NCBI GenBank assembly: GCA_041396705.1
Contig: JAWKYB010000002.1
Location: 62,001-126,000 of the forward strand
Direction of reading: 5' to 3'
From: Alphaproteobacteria bacterium
GTDB taxonomy: Bacteria; Pseudomonadota; Alphaproteobacteria; CALKHQ01
DNA: 64,000 bases
The notes beneath the pieces are model-generated. The model worked only from the letters and a program-made list of their open reading frames with translations. It ran no database searches and was not told where the DNA came from. The translations under genes were made by a program, and so were the position numbers. Positions 25,340 to 33,578 of this stretch are shown one piece after another; within the stretch, counting starts at the first letter, position 1; each line of letters starts with the position of its first letter.

Positions 25340-26617
25340 ATGGGCGACAAGGGGCGCGTCTTCGTCACCGGCGGCGCCGGCTATGTCGGCAACGCGCTGG
25401 TGCCGCGGCTGCTGGCCGAGGGCTACCGGGTCACGGTCTACGACCTGATGCTGTTCGGCGCGCAGACCCTGCCGCACGCCGACCCCAACCTCGCCGTCGT
25501 CGCCGGCGACATCCGCGACACCGCCCATGTCGGCGCGGCGATGGCCGGCCACGACGCCGTGCTGCACCTCGCCTGCATCTCCAACGACGCCAGTTTCGAG
25601 CTCGACGAGCGCCTGTCGACCACCATCAACTACGACTGCTTCGAGCCGCTGGTGCTGGCGGCGAAGACGGCCGGCGTGCGCCGCTTCGTCTATGCCTCGT
25701 CCAGCTCGGTCTACGGCGTTTCCGACGCGCCGCAGGTGACCGAGGACCATCCGCTGGTCCCGCTGACGCTCTACAATAAATTCAAAGGATTATGCGAACC
25801 TCTTCTGTTCAAATATCAAGGTAAAGGCTTCGACTGCGTCACCATCCGCCCGGCCACGGTGTGCGGCTACAGCCCGCGCTGCCGGCTCGACCTCACCGTC
25901 AACATCCTGACCAACCACGCCGTCAACGCCGGCCGGATCACGGTGTTCGGCGGCGCCCAGAAGCGGCCCAACCTGCACATCGCCGACATGGTCGACGCCT
26001 ATCTGTTGATGCTGGCGGCCCCGGCCGAGCGTATCCGCGGCCAGATCTTCAACATCGGCCAGCAGAACCTGACCGTGAGCCGGATCGCCGAGGTGGTTCG
26101 CGACGCGGTGGGCGCGGCGTTCCCGGACCGCCCGCCGCTGGCGATCGCGCGCACCGAAAGCAGCGACAACCGCTCCTACCACATCAACTCCGACAAGATC
26201 ACCAACGTTCTGGGATTCAAGCCGAAACGCGGCATCGAGGACGCGGTCCGCGACCTCTGCCACGCCTTCCGCGCCGGCCTGCTGCCCGACAGCATGACCA
26301 ACGACTGGTACTACAACGTGCGCTACCTCAGGCGCGCAATGCCGCCTGACCGGGGCGGCGTCATGTGGCGGCGGCGCGGCCCGCGATCGTGCGTCCTTCG
26401 AGACGGCGTCCTCCGGACGCCTCCTCAGGATGAGGAGCGCCGGTGCGGCCGCTCGGATCGGGACTCGAAAACAGGACATTGCCCGCTGAAACCAGAATCG
26501 AATCTTCCGCCGCCGATGCCACCCTTCCCCCATCCTCATCCTGAGGAGGCGCGCCATGCGCGCCGTCTCGAAGGACGCACCGCGCCCATGCGCCCGCCCG
26601 GGATCAGAGCGCGGTGA
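25340..26617 (+). CDS. NAD-dependent epimerase/dehydratase (SDR) with repeat-derived C-terminal extension
   Basis: Extended SDR acting on a nucleotide sugar. NAD-binding VTGGAGYVGNAL at residues 10-21, catalytic YASSSSVYG and Tyr-x3-Lys in YNKFK near residue 145. The family-like protein ends around YYNVRYLRRAM (about 26340), yet the frame stays open another 90 codons through two copies of an intergenic palindromic repeat (26389-26436, 26534-26580). Its stop TGA then overlaps the GTG of the next gene. Codons for residues 146-163 are AT-rich (33% GC), unlike the rest. A shorter original protein is likely. Confidence 0.85.
   Translation: MGDKGRVFVTGGAGYVGNALVPRLLAEGYRVTVYDLMLFGAQTLPHADPNLAVVAGDIRDTAHVGAAMAGHDAVLHLACISNDASFELDERLSTTINYDCFEPLVLAAKTAGVRRFVYASSSSVYGVSDAPQVTEDHPLVPLTLYNKFKGLCEPLLFKYQGKGFDCVTIRPATVCGYSPRCRLDLTVNILTNHAVNAGRITVFGGAQKRPNLHIADMVDAYLLMLAAPAERIRGQIFNIGQQNLTVSRIAEVVRDAVGAAFPDRPPLAIARTESSDNRSYHINSDKITNVLGFKPKRGIEDAVRDLCHAFRAGLLPDSMTNDWYYNVRYLRRAMPPDRGGVMWRRRGPRSCVLRDGVLRTPPQDEERRCGRSDRDSKTGHCPLKPESNLPPPMPPFPHPHPEEARHARRLEGRTAPMRPPGIRAR
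26389..26436 (+). repeat. Palindromic intergenic repeat, copy 1 (CGTCCTTCGAGACG type)
   Basis: Begins GTGCGTCCTTCGAGACGGCG and ends CCTCCTCAGGATGAGG, with an internal GTCCTCCGGAC hairpin. Inserted within the open 3' end of the epimerase gene. Same family as the copies at 26534-26580 and in 29171-30460. Confidence 0.8.
26534..26580 (-). repeat. Palindromic intergenic repeat, copy 2 (inverted)
   Basis: Reverse orientation of copy 1: CCTCATCCTGAGGAGGCGCG ... CGTCTCGAAGGACGCAC. With copy 1 it forms an inverted pair flanking about 100 bases, so the RNA could fold into a very long hairpin between the two epimerase genes. Confidence 0.8.
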
Positions 26618-27627
26618 GCGCCGCCGCACCGGTCGCGGTGGTCACCGGCGGCGCCGGCTTCATCGGCAGCCACATGGTCGACCTGCTGCTGGCCGAGGGC
26701 TTCGCCGTCCGGGTGATCGACAACCTGTCGGGCGGGCGCGAGGCCAACCTGGCCGCCCATGCCGGCAACCCCGCGCTGGCCGCCGAGTGGCGCGACGTCC
26801 TCGACCTCGCCGCCGACGACCCGCTGTTCCGCGGCGCCGGCGCCGTGTTCCACTTCGCCGGCATCGGCGACATCGTGCCGTCGATCGAGCGGCCGGCCGA
26901 CTACATGGCGGTCAACGTCCAGGGCACCGTGCGGGTGCTGGAGGCGGCGCGCGCCGCCGGCGTCGCCCGGCTGGTCTACGCCGCCTCGTCCTCCTGCTAC
27001 GGGCTGGCCGACACGCCGACCGGCGAGGACCACCCGATCCGGCCGCAATATCCCTATGCGCTGAGCAAGTACCAGGGCGAGCAGGCCGCGCTGCACTGGC
27101 ACCGCGTCTACGGCCTGCCGGTCAACGCGATCCGCATCTTCAACGCCTACGGCACCCGCGCGCGCACCTCCGGCGCCTATGGCGCGGTGTTCGGGGTGTT
27201 CCTGCGCCAGAAGCTGGCCGGCCGCCCGTTCACCGTGGTCGGCGACGGCAGCCAGCGCCGCGACTTCCTCTACGTCACCGACGTCGCCCGCGCCTTTCTC
27301 GCCGCTGCGCGCACCGAACGCGTCGGCCGGGTCTGGAACCTCGGCGCCGGCAACCCGCAGTCGGTCAACCGGCTGGTCGCGCTGCTCGGCGGCGATGTCG
27401 TCCACATCCCGAAGCGGCCGGGCGAGCCCGACGTGACCTGGGCCGACATCGGCCGCATCACCGCCGAGCTGGGCTGGCGGCCGCAGGTCGGCTTCGAGGA
27501 GGGCGTCGCCCGCATCCTCGCCGACATCGACTATTGGCGCGAGGCGCCGCTGTGGGACCCGGACAGCATCGCCGGCGCCACCGCCACCTGGTTCCGCCAT
27601 CTCGGCGACGGGGCCGCCGCGTCGTGA
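26614..27627 (+). CDS. NAD-dependent nucleotide-sugar epimerase (SDR)
   Basis: 337 residues, UDP-glucose-4-epimerase/HldD-like. VVTGGAGFIGSHMVDLL at residues 9-25, YAASSSCYG, YALSKYQGE (Tyr-x3-Lys near 150), and RRDFLYVTDVARA typical of the sugar-binding half. GTG start overlaps the upstream stop (GTGA), and its stop overlaps the next GTG, so it is embedded in a coupled string. Likely epimerises or dehydrates the sugar activated by the downstream nucleotidyltransferase. Confidence 0.87.
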   Translation: MSAAAPVAVVTGGAGFIGSHMVDLLLAEGFAVRVIDNLSGGREANLAAHAGNPALAAEWRDVLDLAADDPLFRGAGAVFHFAGIGDIVPSIERPADYMAVNVQGTVRVLEAARAAGVARLVYAASSSCYGLADTPTGEDHPIRPQYPYALSKYQGEQAALHWHRVYGLPVNAIRIFNAYGTRARTSGAYGAVFGVFLRQKLAGRPFTVVGDGSQRRDFLYVTDVARAFLAAARTERVGRVWNLGAGNPQSVNRLVALLGGDVVHIPKRPGEPDVTWADIGRITAELGWRPQVGFEEGVARILADIDYWREAPLWDPDSIAGATATWFRHLGDGAAAS

Positions 27628-29170
27628 TCGACGAGCGCTACCGCCACAAGATCAAGACGCTCGACGAGCTGCGGGCGATCATCGGGTCGCGGCCGCGCGC
27701 GCGCCGGGTGGTGATGTGCCACGGCACCTTCGACCTGGTGCATCCCGGCCACATCCGCCACCTGCTCTACGCCCGCTCCAAGGGCGACGTGCTGGTCGCC
27801 AGCCTGACCTGCGACGCCCACGTCACCAAGGCCGACCACCGCCCCTATGTTCCGGAGGACCTGCGCGCGCTGAACCTGGCGGCGCTGGAGGCGGTGGACT
27901 ATGTCATCGTCGACCCCAACCAGACCCCGCTGGCCAACCTGGCCGTGCTGCAGCCCGACCTGTTCGTCAAAGGCTTCGAGTACAACAAGGACGGCCTGCA
28001 CCCGAAGACGGCCGAGGAGGTGCGGGTGGTCGAGGGCTATGGCGGCAGCGTGCTGTTCAGCCCCGGCGACATCGTCTTCTCGTCGTCGGCGATCATCGAC
28101 CGGGCGCCGCCGAACCTGGCCTACGACAAGCTGGCGATGCTGCTGCGCGCCGAGGGCCTGGGCCTTGCCGACCTGCGCACGGCGCTGGACCGCCTAGGCG
28201 GCTGCCGCGTGCACGTGGTCGGCGACACCATCGTCGACGTGCTGACCCACACCTCGATGATCGGCGCCAACGCCAAGACGCCGACCATGAGCGTGCGCTA
28301 CGAGGGCGAAAGCCGCTATGTCGGCGGCGCCGGCATCGTCGCCAAGCACCTGCGCGCCGCCGGCGCCGCGGTGCTGTTCTCCACCGTGCTCGGCGCCGAC
28401 GAGCTGCAGGGCTTCGTGCTCGACGATCTCGAAGCGGCCGGGGTCGAGGTCGACGCGGTCGTCGACGACACCCGGCCGACGACGTCGAAGACCGCCATCG
28501 TCGCCGGCGGCTATCGCCTGCTCAAGATCGACCGGCTCGACAACCGCGCCATCTCGGCCGCCATCGTCGACCGGCTGGCCGGGCGCATCGCCGCTGCCGG
28601 CGCCGACGTGGTGGTGTTCTCCGACTTCCGCCACGGCCTGTTCAGCCCGCAGACCATCCCGGCGCTCAACGCCGCGATCCCCGCAGGCGCCTACAAGGTG
28701 GCCGACAGCCAGGTCGCCAGCCGCTGGGGCAACATCCTCGACTTCAAGGGCTTCGACCTGATCACGCCGAACGAGAAGGAGGCGCGCTTCGCCCTCGGCG
28801 ACCAGGACACGGTGGTGCGCCCGCTCGGTTCGCGGCTCTACGACGCCGCCGGCTGCCGCACGCTGATCCTCAAGCTCGGCGCGCGCGGGCTGATCACCTT
28901 CCGCCGCCCGCTCGGCGAGGACGACGACCGCCGCACCTTCTTCGCCCTCGACAGCTTCGCCGCCAGCGCGGCCGACCCGGTCGGCGCCGGCGACGCGCTG
29001 CTGGCTATGCCGCGCTCGCCCTGCGCAGCGGCGCCGGCGAGGTCGCCGCGTCCGTGCTCGGCGCGCTCGCCGCCGCGGTCGAGTGCGAGCGCGAGGGCAA
29101 CATCCCCGTCACCCCCGCCGACGTCGCCGCCAAGCTCGACGCCCTCGAAGCCGTTGCCTCTCCGCCATGA
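27624..29170 (+). pseudogene. Bifunctional nucleotidyltransferase / PfkB-type sugar kinase (HldE-like, reversed order), frameshifted
   Basis: Cytidylyltransferase-fold domain first (MCHGTFDLVHPGHIRHLL, HxGH at about 40-43), PfkB kinase second (about 190-515; HVVGDTIVDV, YVGGAGIVA, DPVGAGDALL with the anion-hole GAGD at 454-457). HldE of enterobacteria has the opposite order. Predicted to phosphorylate C1 of a heptose/octose phosphate and then attach a nucleotide. After codon 460 (29004-29006) one base is missing; the last 55 codons (YAALALRSGAG ... AVASPP) continue in another frame to TGA 29168-29170. Only the C-terminal helices after GAGD are affected. Confidence 0.8.
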
Positions 29171-30460
29171 CCACGCCGCCGCATCTCGCCGCCGCCTCAG
29201 CCGGCCCGGTCCCAGGCACGTCGCGTCGCGGATCGACCGCGCGCACCGCGGCCCGTGCGTCCTTCGAGACGGCGCCCTCCGGGCGCCTCCTCAGGATGAG
29301 GGGCGCCGGTGCGGTGGCGGACGGACATCACGGCGATGCGGGGTTGCGTGCGGTGCGTCCGGGCGCCGGTGCGGTGGCGGACGGACATCACGGCGATGCG
29401 GGGGTTGCGTGCGTGCGTCCGGGCGCCGGTGCCGGGCCGCAGGCGATGCGGCGGGCGTGGCGCGCTGTGCCGATCGACGCTGGGGGAATCCGGCTGGGCG
29501 ATCCGATGCGGGACTCCATCCCAGGCCGCCGATGGCACCCCGCCGCCCCTCATCCTGAGGAGCGCGCCGCAGGCGCGCGTCTCGAAGGACGCACCCGGCC
29601 CGGTCCCGGGCAGATCGCGTCGCGGATCGACCGCGCGCACCGCGGCCGTGCGTCCTTCGAGACGGCGCCCTCCGGGCGCCTCCTCAGGATGACCGTACGG
29701 TGGCGGACGGACATCACGGCGATGCGGGAGGCTGCGGAGCGTCCGGGCGCCGGTGCGGCGGCGGACGGACATCACGGCGATGCGGGGGCTGCGTGCGGTG
29801 CGTCCGGGCGCCGGTGCAAGGGCCGCAGGCGATGCGTCCGGGTGCCGGTGCCGGGCCGCAGGCGATGCGGCGGGGCGTGGCGCGCTGTGCCGATCGACGC
29901 TGGGGGAATCCGGCTGGGCGATCCGATGCGGGACTCCATCCGGAGCCGCCGATGGCACGCCCTGCCGTTCCTCATCCTGAGGAGCGCGCCGCAGGCGCGC
30001 GTCTCGAAGGACGCACCCGGCCCGGTCCCGGGCACGTCGCGTCGCGGATCGACCGCACGCACCGCGGCCGGTGCGTCCTTCGAGACGGCGCCCTGCGGGC
30101 GCCTCCTCAGGATGAGGGCGCCGGTGCGGTGGCGGACGGACATCACGGCGATGCGGGGGTTGCGTGCGGTGCGTCCGGGCGCCGGTGCCGGGCCGCAGGC
30201 GATGCGGCGGGGCTCCGGTGCTGGGGCCGCAGGCGATGCGGCGGTGCAATGGCCAGCGGACGATGCGGTGGGGGCGGCGGGGCGGCGGCCGGACTTTGCA
30301 GAGACTTGTGCAGAATATGGTATAACGCATTGCCATATATTAAGAAAGTGCGCTTGCAGAAGCCAAATCCCTACCCCGTTCCGCATCCGGAAGCGCGTGC
30401 CGCAGGCGCACGTCGCGAAGGACGCACCACATTGACCGCCTCGCCGCCCCGGAGCGACTG
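29171..30460. repeat. 1.3-kb mosaic of repeats, no gene
   Basis: No credible gene. It holds five further copies of the CGTCCTTCGAGACG/CCTCAGGATGAGG element in alternating orientation (29255-29301 +, 29548-29594 -, 29648-29692 +, 29970-30015 -, 30071-30117 +) and a diverged one (30380-30428 -). A second family of about 60 bp contains GTGGCGGACGGACATCACGG and occurs five times: a tandem pair at 29303-29422, then near 29697, 29749 and 30118. A segment of about 270 bp is directly duplicated (about 29427-29694 and 29849-30117), and an upstream partial copy spans 29205-29301. Confidence 0.85.
30296..30326 (+). promoter_or_regulatory. Possible promoter in AT-rich island
   Basis: Between the repeat mosaic and the oxidoreductase gene a short AT-rich island holds TTGCAG (30296-30301) and TATAAC (30321-30326), 19 bases apart, plus an inverted repeat ATATGG/CCATAT. 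Spacing is longer than optimal. It would let the genes from 30461 on be transcribed independently of the coupled string upstream. Confidence 0.3.
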
Positions 30461-31378
30461 ATGCGCGTGGTGGTCGCCGGGCTGGGGGTACAGGGGCGCA
30501 AACGGATGGCGGCGGCGGCGGGCGACGTGGTCGCCACGGTCGACCCGGCCGGCAACGGCGCCGGCCACGACCGCCTCGACGCCGTCCCGCCGGAGACCTA
30601 CGACGCGGTGCTGGCCTGTGTGCCCGATGCGGCCAAGCCGGCGCTGCTGGCACACGCGCTGTCCCGCGGCAAGCATGTGCTGGTCGAGAAGCCGCTGCTG
30701 GCGCCGCCGGCGGACCTCGCGCGGCTGCAGCGGCTGGCTGCCGACACCGGCGCGGTCTGCTACACCGCCTACAACCACCGCTTCGAACCGCATTTCGTGC
30801 GCATGGCCGAGACGATCCGCGCAGGCGCGCTCGGCCGGCTCTATGCGATCCGGCTGTTCTACGGCAACGGCACCGCGCGGCCGGTGCGCCAATCCGCCTG
30901 GCGCGACACCGGCAACGGGGTGATCGCCGACCTCGGCAGCCACCTGGTCGACACGCTGCTGTTCTGGCTCGGCGACGTCGACCTCGCGTTCCGGCCGGTG
31001 TTCGTCGGCCGGCACGAGAACCGCGCCCCCGACCACGCCATCCTGTTCAGCCCCGGCCCGCCGGCGATCACGCTGGAAATGTCGCTGGTCAGCTGGCGCA
31101 ACCGCTTCTCCGCCGACGTCGACGGCGCGGACGGCAGCGCCCACATCGAGTCGCTGTGCAAGTGGGGGCCGGCGACCTTCACCCGTCGCAGCCGGGTGCT
31201 GCCCAGCGGCCGCCCGCCGGAGGAGGCAGTGACCCTGGTCGTCGACGACCCGACCTGGGCGGCGGAATACGCGCATTTCAAGGCGCTGTGCGCGGCCGGC
31301 GGCCCCGGCAACACCGGCAACGACATCCGCATCGCGCGCACGCTGGCGGCGGTGGCGACCGCGGCGGGCCTGGCCTGA
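30461..31378 (+). CDS. Gfo/Idh/MocA-family oxidoreductase
   Basis: 305 residues. N-terminal Rossmann fold VVVAGLGVQGRKRM (residues 3-16), and the family's substrate-side motif LVEKPLLAPP (EKP near residue 76). CYTAYNHRFEPHF and DLGSHLVDTLLFWLGD mark the C-terminal domain. It would oxidise or reduce a ring or side-chain hydroxyl of a nucleotide sugar with NAD(P). Stop overlaps the next start (TGATG). LmbZ of the lincosamide octose pathway belongs to the same family. Confidence 0.85.
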   Translation: MRVVVAGLGVQGRKRMAAAAGDVVATVDPAGNGAGHDRLDAVPPETYDAVLACVPDAAKPALLAHALSRGKHVLVEKPLLAPPADLARLQRLAADTGAVCYTAYNHRFEPHFVRMAETIRAGALGRLYAIRLFYGNGTARPVRQSAWRDTGNGVIADLGSHLVDTLLFWLGDVDLAFRPVFVGRHENRAPDHAILFSPGPPAITLEMSLVSWRNRFSADVDGADGSAHIESLCKWGPATFTRRSRVLPSGRPPEEAVTLVVDDPTWAAEYAHFKALCAAGGPGNTGNDIRIARTLAAVATAAGLA

Positions 31379-32664
31379 TGGCCGACCTCGCCTTTTGCGG
31401 CCTCAGCCACCTCGGCCTGGTCTCCGCCGTCGCCGCGGCCGCCAAGGGCGCCACGGTGCTGGCCTTCGATCCGGACGCTGCGCTGGTCGCGGCGATCGCC
31501 GCCGGCCGGCTGCCGGTGCACGAGCCCGGGCTCGACGCCGCCCTCGCCGCCCATCGCGGCCGCCTCGCCTTCACCGCCGACCCGGCCGCCCTCGCCGGCT
31601 GCCCGCTGGTCACCATCGCCGCCGACGTGCCGACCGACGCCGCCGGCGACAGCGACCTCGGGCCGATCGCGGCGCTGGTCGCGACGGTCGCGCCGCAGCT
31701 TGACGCCGCCGCGACGCTGGTGGTGCTCAGCCAGGTGCCGCCCGGCTATACCCGCGCGCTGCCGGCCCGCCCCGGCGGCCTGTTCTGCCAGGTCGAGACG
31801 CTGGTGTTCGGCCAGGCGCTGCAGCGGGCGCTGGCACCGGAGCGCATCGTCGTCGGCTGCGCCGACCCCGCCGCGCCGCTGCCCGACGCCTATCGCCGCT
31901 TCCTCGACCGCTTCGGCTGCCCGGTGCTGCCGATGGGCTACGAGAGCGCGGAGCTGGCCAAGATCGCGATCAACTGCCTGCTGGTCGCCCAGCTTTCCGC
32001 CGCCAACACCCTGGCCGGCCTGTGCGAGACCGTCGGCGCCGACTGGGGGGAGATCGCGCCGGCGCTGCGGCTCGACCGCCGCATCGGTCCGCACGCCTAT
32101 CTCGCCCCCGGCCTCGGCATCGCCGGCGGCAACCTGGAACGCGACCTCGCCACCGTCCGCCGGCTGGCCGCGGCCGCCGGCAGCCACGACCGCGTGGTCG
32201 CCGCCTGGCAGGACGACAGCCGCCATCGCCGCGACTGGGCGCTGCGCCGGTTGCACGCGACGGTGCTGGCCGGCCGGCCGGACGCGCGCATCGGCATCTG
32301 GGGCCTCGCCTACAAGCCGGACACCCGCTCGACCAGGAATTCCGCCGCGCTGGCGCTGATCGTGGCGCTGGGCGCGACGCCGATGCGCTGCTTCGACCCG
32401 GTCGTCGCCCTGCCGCCGGGGCTGGCGTCCGGCGCGGCGCAGGCCGCCGATCCGCTCGACGCGGCCCGTGCGGCCGACGCCCTGGCGATCATGACGGCCT
32501 GGCCGCAGTTCGCCGGGGTCGACCTCGCGGCGCTGGCCGCTATCATGTCCGGGCGGGTGCTGATCGACCCCTACCGCATCGTCGACCACGCCGCCGCCGT
32601 CGCCGCCGGTTTCGAGCACCACCGCCTCGGTGCCGGCCAGCCGAGGACCCGAGACCGCCGATGA
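31378..32664 (+). CDS. UDP-glucose/GDP-mannose dehydrogenase-like protein lacking the catalytic cysteine
   Basis: 428 residues with all three domains of the family: N-terminal NAD domain (LAFCGLSHLGLVSA), central ESAELAKIAINCLLV helix with the conserved Lys, and C-terminal domain (GIWGLAYKPDTRSTRNS). In the usual GFGGSCFPKD motif, however, the sequence reads GIAGGNLERD, so the thiol nucleophile is Asn252. Without it the two-step oxidation of a CH2OH to a carboxylate is not expected. A single two-electron oxidation of a secondary alcohol remains possible, as proposed for LmbL-like proteins. Confidence 0.82.
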   Translation: MADLAFCGLSHLGLVSAVAAAAKGATVLAFDPDAALVAAIAAGRLPVHEPGLDAALAAHRGRLAFTADPAALAGCPLVTIAADVPTDAAGDSDLGPIAALVATVAPQLDAAATLVVLSQVPPGYTRALPARPGGLFCQVETLVFGQALQRALAPERIVVGCADPAAPLPDAYRRFLDRFGCPVLPMGYESAELAKIAINCLLVAQLSAANTLAGLCETVGADWGEIAPALRLDRRIGPHAYLAPGLGIAGGNLERDLATVRRLAAAAGSHDRVVAAWQDDSRHRRDWALRRLHATVLAGRPDARIGIWGLAYKPDTRSTRNSAALALIVALGATPMRCFDPVVALPPGLASGAAQAADPLDAARAADALAIMTAWPQFAGVDLAALAAIMSGRVLIDPYRIVDHAAAVAAGFEHHRLGAGQPRTRDRR

Positions 32665-32697
32665 CCGTCCGCATTCGCATCGCCGTCCACCGGCGCC

Positions 32698-33561
32698 ATG
32701 CTTGAGCACCGACAGGCCGCACCGCGGCCGCCGCAGCGGGTCGTCGTGCTCGGCGGCAACGGCTTCCTCGGCAGCCGGCTGGTCGCCAGGCTGCGCGACG
32801 CCGGAGTCGAGACGCTGGCGCTCGGCACCGCCGATCTCGACCTGACCGCGGCCGACGCCGCGGCGCGGCTGTCGGCGCTGCTGCGCGAGGGCGACTCCGT
32901 CGCCATGCTGGCGGCACTGACCCCCGACCGCGGCCGCGACGCCGCCACCCTGGTCCGCAACGTGGCGATGGCCGAGACGCTGTGCCGCGCCGCTGCCGTC
33001 GTGCCGCCGGCGCACTTGGTCTATCTCAGCTCCGACGCCGTCTACCCGTTCGGCGAGGCGCTGGTCGACGAAACCAGCTGCGCGGCGGCGGCCGACATGT
33101 ACGGCGCCATGCACCGGGCGCGCGAACTGATGCTGCAGGCCAGCATCGCGGCGCCGGTGGCGGTGCTGCGCGCGACCCTGCTCTACGGCGCCGGCGACCC
33201 GCACAACTCCTACGGCCCCAACCGCTTCCGGCGGATGGCGGCCGAGCAGGGCCGGATCACCCTGTTCGGCGCCGGCGAGGAGACCCGCGACCACGTCCAT
33301 GTCGCCGACGCGGCGGCACTGGTCGCGCGCGTGCTGCACCACCGCAGCGCCGGCTTGCTCAACCTTGCCAGCGGCGTCTCGGTCAGCTTCGACGCCGCCG
33401 CCCGCGCGGTTGCCGCCACCGTCGACCCGCCGGTGCCGGTGGTGCACACGCCGCGGCAGGCGCCGGTCACCCACCGCCACTTCGACACCGCCGCCCTGCT
33501 CAAGGCCTTTCCCGGCTGCCGCTTCGCCGGACTGGCCGAGGGCCTGGCCCGGCCCGACTGA
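32698..33561 (+). CDS. NAD-dependent epimerase-like SDR with altered active site
   Basis: 287 residues. NAD-binding VVVLGGNGFLGSRLV at residues 15-29, VYLSSDAVYPFGE in the middle, and a sugar-binding half with LLYGAGDPHNSYGP. In the catalytic Tyr-x3-Lys the sequence is YGAMH, so the lysine is replaced by histidine. It may have unusual chemistry or be a binding protein only. No clear ribosome site; 33 bases follow the previous stop. It faces the same polysaccharide role as its neighbours. Confidence 0.8.
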   Translation: MLEHRQAAPRPPQRVVVLGGNGFLGSRLVARLRDAGVETLALGTADLDLTAADAAARLSALLREGDSVAMLAALTPDRGRDAATLVRNVAMAETLCRAAAVVPPAHLVYLSSDAVYPFGEALVDETSCAAAADMYGAMHRARELMLQASIAAPVAVLRATLLYGAGDPHNSYGPNRFRRMAAEQGRITLFGAGEETRDHVHVADAAALVARVLHHRSAGLLNLASGVSVSFDAAARAVAATVDPPVPVVHTPRQAPVTHRHFDTAALLKAFPGCRFAGLAEGLARPD

Positions 33562-33578
33562 GCGGACGGACGCCGGCG

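Noticed and set aside
29303..29422. 60-bp tandem units considered as CRISPR or iteron origin
   Set aside because: No unique spacers, only two adjacent copies in tandem, and no replication initiator or AT-rich melting region.
29083..30461. Overlapping open frames in both strands of the repeat mosaic
   Set aside because: They are translations of the duplicated repeat units (repeated DGHHGDAG-like peptides) and have no ribosome site or conserved domain.
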